From Kribbella sp. NBC_01245 (GTDB lineage Bacteria > Actinomycetota > Actinomycetes > Propionibacteriales > Kribbellaceae), in NCBI RefSeq assembly GCF_036226525.1, contig NZ_CP108487.1, forward strand, positions 3,348,001 through 3,412,000: a stretch of 64,000 bases of DNA, read 5' to 3'. Under the pieces are notes generated by a model that worked only from the letters and a program-made list of their open reading frames with translations, searched no databases and had not been told where the DNA came from. Position numbers and translations under genes: made by a program. Below, piece after piece: positions 24,943 through 32,689 of this stretch (its first letter is position 1; each line of letters begins with the position of its first letter).

Positions 24943-27125
24943 TCCAGCACCGACCGCACGGGATCGAGCACCCGTACGCCGCCTCACCCGACCAGCGCAT
25001 TCCGGTCATTCCGTTGGCCGGTTCCGCCGTCCGGCTTGGTGTGATCTCGTCTTCGCCAGTTGTTTGCGAATGGTCTACTGACGGCGTTGTGGCTTCGTTG
25101 CCGATGGCTCCTGGTTCAGTGGCTGCAGCTGACGCGGCAGCGCTTGCCGGTGGCGAAGGGCATTTGAGCGAGGCGCAGGCGAAGGCGCTTGGCGGGGATG
25201 ACGCGTGGTCGGTGGAATCACCTGCGCTGGTTGACGGTACGACGTACCGCTATCGGTTTGTCGCCGAGTCGGAATCGACTGAGTGGTTCGAGGTGGTGCC
25301 GGCGGTGTGGACGTCGGAGCCGCGTGGGACCCTCACCGGCGCAAAGGTTGTCGGTGCGGTCGAGTGGCTCGTGGCCGGCCCTGTCGTCCATCGCGCGCGG
25401 TTTGCATTGGCGTTGGCGGCGGGCGATCACGTGGTGGGCTTTGGCGAGCGGTACGACGCGGTGGATCAGCGCGGACGTCGGCTGGATGCGGTGGTGTTCG
25501 AGCAGTACAAGTCGCAGGGCGTGCACGGGCGGACGTACCTGCCGATGCCGTTCGCTCAGGTGATCGGTGCTGACGGCAACGGGTGGGGCTTCCATGTTCG
25601 GACGTCCCGGCGGACTTGGTACGACGTGGGTGTTTCATCGCCGGATCGGCTGGTGGTGGAGGTCGAGCTTGGGGACTCCCCTGTGGTCGATCTGGGGATT
25701 TACGAAGGTGGGCCGGGCAAGGTGCTGACGGCGTTCCTGGATGAGGTCGGGCGGGCCGAAGAGCTGCCGTCGTGGGTCTTCCGGTTATGGGCCTCGGGCA
25801 ACGAGTGGAACACCCAGGAACTCGTGATGGGTCAGATGGACACGCATCGGGACAGCGATATTCCCGTTGGCGCGGTGGTGATCGAGGCCTGGAGTGATGA
25901 GGAGGGCATCACCATCTGGCGGGATGCGACGTACAGCGTCTCCGCTGATGGCGCGGCGCATGCGGCTGATGACTTCACCTATCCCGCCGGCGGTGCGTGG
26001 CCGGATCCGAAGGCGATGATCGACGAGTTGCACTCACGTGGGATCAAGGTCATTCTCTGGCAGATTCCCTTGCAGAAGACCGATCCCGAGCTGACCGGGC
26101 AGGTCCGCGCGGATGCCGAGGCGATGGTTCGGGACGGCCACGCGGTGCTCGAGGCTGATGGTTCGGCGTACCACAACCGGGGTTGGTGGTTCCCGCAGGC
26201 GCTGATGCCGGACCTTTCGGTGCAGCGGACGCGCGACTGGTGGACGGACAAGCGGCGCTATCTCGTCGAGGACCTGGACGTGGACGGGTTCAAGACCGAC
26301 GGCGGCGAGCACGCGTGGGGGCACGACCTGCGGTACGGCGACGGGCGGCTCGGTGCCGAGGGCAACAACTTGTTCCCGGTGCACTACGCCCGGACCTTTG
26401 GCGACTTGTTGCGGTCTGCCGGTAAGGCGCCGGTGACGTTCTCGCGTTCTGGTTTCACTGGATCGCAGGCGCACGGCATCTTCTGGGCGGGTGACGAGGA
26501 CTCGACTTGGGAGGCCTTCCGGTCGTCGGTGACCGCCGGTCTGACGGCTGCGACTTGCGGGATCGTCTACTGGGGCTGGGACCTTGGTGGATTCTCGGGG
26601 CCCGTGCCGGACGCCGAGTTGTACCTGCGGGCGGCAGCGGCGTCGGCGTTCATGCCGATCATGCAGTACCACTCCGAGTTCAACCATCACAAGCGGCCAC
26701 TGCGTGATCGCACTCCGTGGCACGTCGCCGATACGACTGGTGACGAGCGGGTGATGCCGGTGTTCCGGAAGTTCGCCAAGCTGCGGGAGGACCTGGTCGA
26801 CTACCTGACCGAGCAGGCCCGCATCACCGTGGGCACGGACCAGCCGTTGATGCGGCCGTTGTTCTTCGACCACGGGGACGACCCGGCGGTATGGGAACAC
26901 CCGTTGCAGTTCCAACTGGGCGACGACTTGCTGATCAACCCCATTACCCAGCCCGGCGCGACCACCTGGACGACGTACCTGCCGAAAGGTGATTGGATCG
27001 ACGTGTGGACCGGTGAGGCCGTGCGCGGTGGGCGGCTGATCGAGCGGGAGGTGCCGATCGACGAGTTGCCGGTGTACTGCCGGGCGGCCGCCTGGTCGCG
27101 ACTCGCGGGTGTGTTCGGCTTGTGA
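24939..27125 (+). CDS. GH31 cytosolic cyclobis-(1->6)-alpha-nigerosyl hydrolase (probable)
   Basis: A 728-residue GH31 enzyme without signal peptide. Probable nucleophile is Asp454 (FKTDGGEHAWG) and acid/base Asp519 (WAGDEDST). It shares the subgroup motif VVIEAWSDEEGITIW with the secreted enzyme at 11224. Its ATG overlaps the GH15 stop. In K. flavida the adjacent GH31/GH15 pair opens the cyclic tetrasaccharide at alpha-1,3 bonds to give isomaltose, which GH15 then cleaves. The same order here supports that function. It is the last gene of the import operon. A general alpha-1,3-glucosidase is the alternative. Confidence 0.85.
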   Translation: MIQHRPHGIEHPYAASPDQRIPVIPLAGSAVRLGVISSSPVVCEWSTDGVVASLPMAPGSVAAADAAALAGGEGHLSEAQAKALGGDDAWSVESPALVDGTTYRYRFVAESESTEWFEVVPAVWTSEPRGTLTGAKVVGAVEWLVAGPVVHRARFALALAAGDHVVGFGERYDAVDQRGRRLDAVVFEQYKSQGVHGRTYLPMPFAQVIGADGNGWGFHVRTSRRTWYDVGVSSPDRLVVEVELGDSPVVDLGIYEGGPGKVLTAFLDEVGRAEELPSWVFRLWASGNEWNTQELVMGQMDTHRDSDIPVGAVVIEAWSDEEGITIWRDATYSVSADGAAHAADDFTYPAGGAWPDPKAMIDELHSRGIKVILWQIPLQKTDPELTGQVRADAEAMVRDGHAVLEADGSAYHNRGWWFPQALMPDLSVQRTRDWWTDKRRYLVEDLDVDGFKTDGGEHAWGHDLRYGDGRLGAEGNNLFPVHYARTFGDLLRSAGKAPVTFSRSGFTGSQAHGIFWAGDEDSTWEAFRSSVTAGLTAATCGIVYWGWDLGGFSGPVPDAELYLRAAAASAFMPIMQYHSEFNHHKRPLRDRTPWHVADTTGDERVMPVFRKFAKLREDLVDYLTEQARITVGTDQPLMRPLFFDHGDDPAVWEHPLQFQLGDDLLINPITQPGATTWTTYLPKGDWIDVWTGEAVRGGRLIEREVPIDELPVYCRAAAWSRLAGVFGL

Positions 27126-27153
27126 CGTTCCACTCGGGAGTTATTTGCCAGGT

Positions 27154-27167
27154 AAGGTTAGTCACCT
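27154..27167. promoter_or_regulatory. Candidate operator AAGGT-TAGT-CACCTT region upstream of ROK 3
   Basis: An inverted repeat AAGGT / ACCTT around TAGTC lies 63 bp upstream of the ROK start. The core GGTTAG-CA-CCTT is also found at 28922-28935 before the pectin operon, suggesting one regulator for both. This is inference from two sites. Confidence 0.4.
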
Positions 27168-27199
27168 TGTCTGTCGGATTCTTTGGGTAGTTCTGTAGC

Positions 27200-27215
27200 A
27201 CCGGCGCCGGTGCTC
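27200..27215. promoter_or_regulatory. 16-bp perfect palindrome before ROK 3
   Basis: GCACCGGC followed by its exact complement lies 15 bp upstream of the GTG start. It could be an operator, or the terminator hairpin of the preceding import operon (stop 27125). Confidence 0.45.
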
Positions 27216-27229
27216 GAGAGGGGCTGAAC

Positions 27230-28435
27230 GTGGCTCGACCGGCCGGTTCGTCGCGGCTTCTGCGAACCATGAACGAGACCGCCGCGCTGGCGTTACTGTT
27301 CGAGCGTGGTCCGCTCACGCGCAGTGACCTGCGTGATCTCACCGGGTTGTCCAAGCCCACGGCCTCCGAGGTGCTGCGCCGCCTCGAGGACGCGGGCCTG
27401 GCGATCGTCGTCGGTCATGCCAGCGGCGGCCCCGGCCCGAACGCGGCGATCTACGCGGCCAACGCGGCGGCCGGTTTTGTCATCGCGTTGTCGATCCGCG
27501 ACGTCGGCGATACCGACCGGCCGACGGTCGCGGCGTCGATCGCCGACCTGGCCGGCGAGGTGCGGAACAGCGTCGAGCTGTCCGTCGACTTCTCCCTGGT
27601 CGATGCCGTCGACACGATCGTGGACCTGGTCGGCGACCTCTGCCGCAAGTCCAAGGTCGCCCGGAAGAACCTGCTCCAGGTCCAGCTCGGCGTGCCCGGC
27701 TCCCCCGATCCGCGCAGTGGCGACATCCGCTACATCGACGTGCCCGGCTTCGAGCGGCCCGGCCTGATCAAGGATCTGCGCACGCGGTTGCGGACCGAGG
27801 TGACGGTCGACAACGACGTGAACCTCGCCGCCTTCGCCGAACGCGCGCACGGGGTCGCCGCCGACGTGGACGGCTTCACCGTGCTCTGGCTGGCGGAGGG
27901 CGCGGGCTTCGCGATCGACCAGGGCGGCACGCTGATGCGCGGCGCCCACGGGTGCGCGGGCGAGCTCGGCTACATGCCCGTCCCGGCGACGAGTGACACG
28001 CCTGCCCGCGAGTTCCAGGACTTGGTGGGCGGCTCGGCCGTGATCGAGCTCGGCCAACGCTTCGGCCTGACGGGCAGTACGTCGCCCGAGGTCGTCGCTC
28101 AAGCCGTCAGTGACGACGCGCCCGCGGGTGCCGAGCAGTTCCTCACCGAACTGGCCGACCGCATCGCCATCGGCCTGATGACCGTGGTGACCCTGATCGA
28201 TCCCCCGTTGATCGTGTTGGCAGGCGAACTGAGCCAAGCCGGCGGCGAACCCCTCCGCGACGCCGTGGTGGAAGCCCTATCCCGCCGCTCCCCCCTCGAA
28301 ACCGAAATAGCCGTCACTGGTGTCCTCGACGACGCCGTCCTCCGAGGCGCCCTCTCCTCCGGCCTAGCCACCCTCCAAGACCGCCTCCTAACCGGCCTAA
28401 GCACCCCCACCCCACCCCGCGCCCTCACCAACTAA
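27230..28435 (+). CDS. ROK family regulator lacking the zinc-binding motif
   Basis: A 401-residue ROK-type protein from GTG 27230. The HTH is at residues ~22-55 (LTRSDLRDLTGLSKPTASEVLRRL). The ROK domain retains VTVDNDVNLAAFAERAHG and GAHGCAGELGYMPV, but the CxCGxxGCxE zinc motif that is complete in the other two ROK proteins is replaced by a Cys-free stretch (PVPATSDTPAREFQDLVGG). Ligand binding may therefore differ. It follows the import operon and precedes the pectin operon, and a shared promoter motif favours control of the latter. The last codons are proline/threonine-rich. Confidence 0.85.
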   Translation: MARPAGSSRLLRTMNETAALALLFERGPLTRSDLRDLTGLSKPTASEVLRRLEDAGLAIVVGHASGGPGPNAAIYAANAAAGFVIALSIRDVGDTDRPTVAASIADLAGEVRNSVELSVDFSLVDAVDTIVDLVGDLCRKSKVARKNLLQVQLGVPGSPDPRSGDIRYIDVPGFERPGLIKDLRTRLRTEVTVDNDVNLAAFAERAHGVAADVDGFTVLWLAEGAGFAIDQGGTLMRGAHGCAGELGYMPVPATSDTPAREFQDLVGGSAVIELGQRFGLTGSTSPEVVAQAVSDDAPAGAEQFLTELADRIAIGLMTVVTLIDPPLIVLAGELSQAGGEPLRDAVVEALSRRSPLETEIAVTGVLDDAVLRGALSSGLATLQDRLLTGLSTPTPPRALTN

Positions 28436-28462
28436 CGCCTCCCGCGCGCCCGTCGACTCTTT

Positions 28463-28552
28463 GCGTTGATTCGTCTGAATCCGCTCGCCCCTTTCGTGCG
28501 GCGGGTGCGTGTGGTCACCGGCGTAGGCGGGCGGATTCGGACGAATCAACGC
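28463..28552 (+). repeat. Family A inverted repeat (cluster 2, left)
   Basis: Arms 28463-28489 and 28526-28552 pair at 25 of 27 positions. It has the same orientation as 6939-7026 and is followed by the same CGCCTGCCCGG spacer. Confidence 0.85.
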
Positions 28553-28700
28553 TAATCGCCTGCCCGGCATGCACTCTTCGCCGGGGCTTTTGGTTACCCG
28601 TCCCCCGAGTTCTTCCGAATTGTCAGGCCGGTCCGGCCCTCGTCAAGGCTTCAACCCGGCGGAAACCGGACTTGGGTATGCCTGGCGGTCGATTCCTGGC
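28553..28700 (+). repeat. Partial hairpin module and family D motif (cluster 2)
   Basis: Positions 28556-28635 match the left part of the 139-bp hairpin unit (ACCCGTCCCCCGAGTTCTTC, then GAATTGTCAGGCCGG), but the right half is missing. It is replaced by a family D motif CTTCAACCCGGCGGAAACCGG at about 28648. It looks like a deletion or recombination derivative of the complete module. Confidence 0.65.
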
Positions 28701-28709
28701 GGGCCTCTA

Positions 28710-28796
28710 GCGTTGATTCGTCCGCATCCGCCCGCCTGCGTCCGCTTCCACCTGACCCGCCACGGGATGGGCGAGCGGATACAGACCAATCAACGC
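28710..28796 (-). repeat. Family A inverted repeat (cluster 2, right, inverted)
   Basis: Arms 28710-28736 and 28770-28796 form an imperfect inverted repeat in the same orientation as 8264-8352, that is inverted relative to 28463-28552. The right arm carries ACCAATCAACGC instead of ACGAATCAACGC. Confidence 0.8.
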
Positions 28797-28921
28797 AGCA
28801 AAGAGGTAATGGGCGCCGCCCGACTGTGGTGCTGGTTGGGGGTTTGTGGTGGCGTTTGGGGTTTTCTGGTCACGGATCTTGACCGGGTGGATACGCCAGG
28901 TCATCATCGGACGAGCGAAAT

Positions 28922-28935
28922 GGTTAGGCAACCTT
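28922..28935. promoter_or_regulatory. Candidate operator GGTTAGGCAACCTT before the pectin operon
   Basis: This site contains GGTT-AGGC-AACC, a 4-bp inverted repeat, 40 bp before the GH29-like start. It resembles the site at 27154-27167 upstream of the third ROK gene. Confidence 0.4.
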
Positions 28936-28974
28936 CCTGACCAAACCTGATCCGCCCGCAGGTTGGAGCACGTC

Positions 28975-30759
28975 ATGCCCACTGTGTCCTGGCTGCGCCG
29001 TTGGTTGGCAGCCGTCCTGATCGTCGTCCTTACCGCTACCGTCCTGAGCCCGGTTGAAGCGTCGCCCCGGGCCGTGGCCGAGCTGCAGCATCCGCGGCAG
29101 CAGTTCCTTCGTTCGTCGACCGCGGGGTTGTTCCTGCACTGGGGAATGCGGACCTCGCCCGGTTACACCAGTTGCAGCGCCTGGGAGAACGCCGTCAAGG
29201 CCGGCGGCTGGGATCCGGCGTACTGGGTGACGGAGGCCCAGAAGCTGCACACGCAATACCTCGTACTCGCCACGTTCCACAGCCGACTTGGGTACGCACG
29301 GCCTTGGCCATCGGCGGTGCCGGGTAGTTGCCGGACCACGCGGGACATGGTGCGCGAGGTCATCGACGCGGCCACGGCCAAGGGGCTGAAGGTCGTGCTC
29401 TACCTGACCGATGACCCGCAATGGCATGCCGAAGGGCTGCCGGACGGGAAGAGCTGGCTCAATTCGCAGGCGTATTCGGCGTACAAGGGTCACAACGTGG
29501 ACCTGACCACGCGGGATGGGTTCGGCGAGTTCAGCTATGACCTGTTCGTCGAGGCGATGCAGCGGTATCCCGACCTGGCGGGGTTCTGGATCGACAACGA
29601 CAACGCCTACTGGGAACGCAACGGCCTGTACGAGCGGATCCGCCGCGACCGGCCGAGCTTCACCTTGAGCAACAACAACGAGGACACGCCGATCATGGAC
29701 ATGATCAGCAACGAGCAGAAGACCGGCATGTCCCCGGCGTACGACTATCCGCAGGCGGCGTACACCGCGGCGCCGAGGCTGATCGAGGCCGACTTCAAGC
29801 TCCCGTCCTCCGGACCCTGGTGGTACGGCGGCTCGGACCAGTCGGTCGACTACAAGCTCACACTCGGGCGGCTGATCACGAATGCCGGGTCGTCGATCAA
29901 GGCGCTGATGGCCGAGACCGCAATGGTCAACGGCAAGTTCCCGAGCAAGCAGGCGGAATTCAACAATCTCGCTGACAAATATCTCGGCGCCATCTGGCCG
30001 TCGATCGGCGGCACCGAGGGCGGCGGGTACTCGTTCGGCGGGTTCAAACCCGGCTTCTGGAACGACGGCGCGCACGGCGTCACCACGATCAGCAAGACCG
30101 ATCCGAACCTGCACTACTTGCACGTCCTCACCCGGCCGTCCGGCAGCTCGCTCCGGATCAGGGACAACGGCTATCGGGTCACCCAGGTGACGAACTTCCG
30201 CACCGGCGCGGTCATCGCCCACAGCCAGAGCGCCGGCATTCTCACGCTGACCGGCATCTCCTCGTGGGACCCGTACGACACCGTCTTCCGCGTCACGACC
30301 AACGGCCGCGCCGGGATCATCCCGCCATCGTCGTACGTGATGAGCGCGTCGGCCGGGTCGTCGCCGAGCAACGTGGCCGACGGCAACTATCTGACGTACT
30401 GGGACAGCAACAAGACCACGCCGGTCTCATTGAGGTTCGACCTGGGGACCGCCCAGCGAGTGCAGTACGTCGGGATCAACCAGCGCGAGGATTCCGTCAG
30501 TTACGCCCGCTCGTCGACTGAGCAATCGGCGCGGATCCGTGACTACAAGGTGTACGTCAGCAGCAATGGCACGTCGTGGGGTAGCCCGATCAAGACGGGT
30601 ACTTTGCCGAGCCGGCGAGGCGTCGTCTTCATCGACCTGCCCGTTACGACCACTCGCCATGTCCGCCTGGAAGTCGTCAACACCCATGCGGCCTCGAGCG
30701 ACACCACTCGCTACAAGCGTCTGCGCATCGACGAAGCCTGGCTCGGCACGTCGTACTAA
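28975..30759 (+). CDS. Secreted GH29-like alpha-L-fucosidase with C-terminal F5/8C domain
   Basis: A 594-residue exported protein. ATG 28975 is chosen because GGAG lies 7 nt upstream and a signal peptide follows (MPTVSWLRRWLAAVLIVVLT). Residues ~35-330 look like a GH29-type barrel: GLFLHWGMRTSPGY, WENAVKAGGWDPAYWVTEAQK, and LAGFWIDNDNAYW with the likely nucleophile Asp. The last ~150 residues form a discoidin/F5-8C sugar-binding domain (SNVADGNYLTYWDSNKT to YKRLRIDEAWLG). It heads a five-gene pectin operon, so it may remove fucose from rhamnogalacturonan or xyloglucan side chains. The GH29 assignment is by motif; specificity is open. Confidence 0.75.
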   Translation: MPTVSWLRRWLAAVLIVVLTATVLSPVEASPRAVAELQHPRQQFLRSSTAGLFLHWGMRTSPGYTSCSAWENAVKAGGWDPAYWVTEAQKLHTQYLVLATFHSRLGYARPWPSAVPGSCRTTRDMVREVIDAATAKGLKVVLYLTDDPQWHAEGLPDGKSWLNSQAYSAYKGHNVDLTTRDGFGEFSYDLFVEAMQRYPDLAGFWIDNDNAYWERNGLYERIRRDRPSFTLSNNNEDTPIMDMISNEQKTGMSPAYDYPQAAYTAAPRLIEADFKLPSSGPWWYGGSDQSVDYKLTLGRLITNAGSSIKALMAETAMVNGKFPSKQAEFNNLADKYLGAIWPSIGGTEGGGYSFGGFKPGFWNDGAHGVTTISKTDPNLHYLHVLTRPSGSSLRIRDNGYRVTQVTNFRTGAVIAHSQSAGILTLTGISSWDPYDTVFRVTTNGRAGIIPPSSYVMSASAGSSPSNVADGNYLTYWDSNKTTPVSLRFDLGTAQRVQYVGINQREDSVSYARSSTEQSARIRDYKVYVSSNGTSWGSPIKTGTLPSRRGVVFIDLPVTTTRHVRLEVVNTHAASSDTTRYKRLRIDEAWLGTSY

Positions 30760-30793
30760 CCCCACCCTCGAACGCTAGCCACTGGAGGAAGCT

Positions 30794-32689
30794 GTGAAAC
30801 GACGATGGACCAGCATGACCCTGGCAGTAGCGGCTTTAGTCATTTTCCCAATCGGCCCGGTGGAGTCGTCGACCGCAGGCAGCACCGGGATGGCCGAGTT
30901 CAACGTCCGCGATTACGGTGCCACCGGCAACGGTTCGACCAACGACACCGCGGCCATCAACCGGACCATCAACGCGGCGAGCAGCGCGGGCGGCGGCACG
31001 GTCCGGTTCCCGTCCGGCACCTACCGGTCGGCGAACTCGATCCATCTGAAGAGCAACCTCACCATCCAACTGGACGCCGGATCGACGATTCTCGGTTCGC
31101 CCAACGACACCTACGATCCGCCCGAGCCCAACCCGTACGACGACTACCAGGACTACGGGCACAGCCACTTCCGCAACGGCATGATCACCGGCGACCGGTT
31201 GACCAATATCGCGTTCGTCGGCAGCGGCACCATCGACGGCGGCGGCAACCTCATCACCGGCAATCCAAAATCCGGTGAGGCCGACAAGATCATCTCGCTG
31301 ACCCGCTGCGAGAACTTGACGGTCAACGGGATCCGGCTGCGCCGCGGCGGGCATTTCGCAATGCTCACCAACGCGTGCAACAACATCACGTCCGACGGGT
31401 TGCGGATCGAGACCGCCGACGATCGCGACGGCTGGAACGTGATCAACGCCAAGCACGTCCGGATCGTCAACGCGAAGATCGCGGCCGACGATGACGCGCT
31501 CGCGTTCAAGAGCGACTGGGCGCTCGGCAAGACGTACGACAACGGGGATGTCCGGGTCAGCGACTCGGACCTGTCGGCGGGCTGCTGCAACGCGTTGATG
31601 TTCGGGTCGGAGACCTGCGGTGACTTCACCGACTACCGCTTCGAGCGGATCAGGATCACCGGCGCCAGCAAGTCCGGCCTCGGCATGGTGTCGATGGACG
31701 GCACCACCATCTCCGACGTGCACTACCGCGACATCACCATGAGCGGGACACGCAGTCACATCATGCAGAAGATCGGCACCCGGCGCCGTTGCGGCGACAA
31801 CCCAGGCGTCGGTTCGATCCACAACATCACCTACACGAACGTGACCGGGACGTACGACGGTGCGAGGGGTACGGCGTACAGCCCGACGTTGTGGGGTGAG
31901 GCGGGAGCCGCCAACCGGATCCGGAACATCACCTTCGACAACGTCGATCTGACCGTGCCCGGCGGCAGTCCGACCATGAGCACAGGGGTGCCGGTCAACG
32001 ACCCGAACGACTACAACCCGAAGGCGATCGGCACGCGGCCGGCGTACGGGTGGTACCTGCGGCGGGTGGACGGGGTGCGGTTCGTCAACAGTTCGGTCCA
32101 GTTCACCGCGAACGACGGACGGCCCGCGGTGATCGCGAACGAGAGCGCGAACGTCGTCCTCGACGGCATCATCGCCGAACGCGGTACCGACAGCCCGCAC
32201 GACCTCGGCTTCCAGACCGTCAACGGGTATTGCGCCACAGGCACCAACACCTCTGGAGGCATGCTCAGGATCTACACGAGTAGCTCGAGCCAGAACTGCG
32301 CTCCCGCGGGCAATCGCGCCGAGGCGGAACAGGCCGTCTGCCAGGGGTCGATCGACAGCGACCACGGCGGCTTCTCCGGCAACGGCTTCTGCAACACCAC
32401 CAATGCCGTCGGCGCCTCGGTCGAGTGGACGGTCAACGCACCAGCGGCCGGGACCTACACACTCGCGCTCCGGAATGCCAACGGCACCACGACCAACCGG
32501 CCGATGAGCGTCGCCGTCAACGGCACGGTGGTCGCGCCCGCGCAGGCTTTCGCACCGACCGGTGCGTGGACCAACTGGCAGACGGTTCCCGTGACGGCGA
32601 CCCTCCAGGCCGGCGCCAACACCGTACGGATCAGCGCGACCACAGCCGCCGGCGGCCCGAACATCGACTACCTGGAGAGGCAGCCATGA
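30794..32689 (+). CDS. Secreted GH28 family polygalacturonase-like enzyme with CBM35
   Basis: A 631-residue exported pectinase. It starts at GTG 30794 with GGAGGAA just upstream, then has a signal peptide ending near VESSTAG. A right-handed beta-helix follows from FNVRDYGATGNGSTNDTAAIN, typical of GH28. The catalytic Asp cluster is ADDDALAFKS at residues 232-234. The region normally holding GHG reads MFGSETCGD, so the catalytic His motif is altered, as in some rhamnogalacturonan- or exo-acting members. A CBM35 lies at ~505-630. The stop overlaps the next start (ATGA). Confidence 0.85.
   Translation: MKRRWTSMTLAVAALVIFPIGPVESSTAGSTGMAEFNVRDYGATGNGSTNDTAAINRTINAASSAGGGTVRFPSGTYRSANSIHLKSNLTIQLDAGSTILGSPNDTYDPPEPNPYDDYQDYGHSHFRNGMITGDRLTNIAFVGSGTIDGGGNLITGNPKSGEADKIISLTRCENLTVNGIRLRRGGHFAMLTNACNNITSDGLRIETADDRDGWNVINAKHVRIVNAKIAADDDALAFKSDWALGKTYDNGDVRVSDSDLSAGCCNALMFGSETCGDFTDYRFERIRITGASKSGLGMVSMDGTTISDVHYRDITMSGTRSHIMQKIGTRRRCGDNPGVGSIHNITYTNVTGTYDGARGTAYSPTLWGEAGAANRIRNITFDNVDLTVPGGSPTMSTGVPVNDPNDYNPKAIGTRPAYGWYLRRVDGVRFVNSSVQFTANDGRPAVIANESANVVLDGIIAERGTDSPHDLGFQTVNGYCATGTNTSGGMLRIYTSSSSQNCAPAGNRAEAEQAVCQGSIDSDHGGFSGNGFCNTTNAVGASVEWTVNAPAAGTYTLALRNANGTTTNRPMSVAVNGTVVAPAQAFAPTGAWTNWQTVPVTATLQAGANTVRISATTAAGGPNIDYLERQP

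Larger units (their letters stand above)
28436..28974. other. Gene-free region with degenerate palindromic modules
   Basis: No gene is seen. Positions 28463-28796 hold two oppositely oriented family A inverted repeats flanking a partial hairpin module. The stretch 28797-28910 shows nothing recognised, and 28911-28974 is the promoter and leader of the GH29-like gene. Confidence 0.75.

Noticed and set aside
24939..27125. Cytosolic GH31 as alpha-xylosidase (YicI-like)
   Set aside because: The motif IEAWSDEEGITIW is shared with the isomaltosyltransferase-type secreted enzyme, and the GH15 partner points to glucose oligosaccharides.
27150..28940. Iron box (DtxR/IdeR) at the GGTTAG sites
   Set aside because: The left half fits TTAGGTTAG, but the right half is shifted by one base at both sites, so the 19-bp palindrome is not formed.
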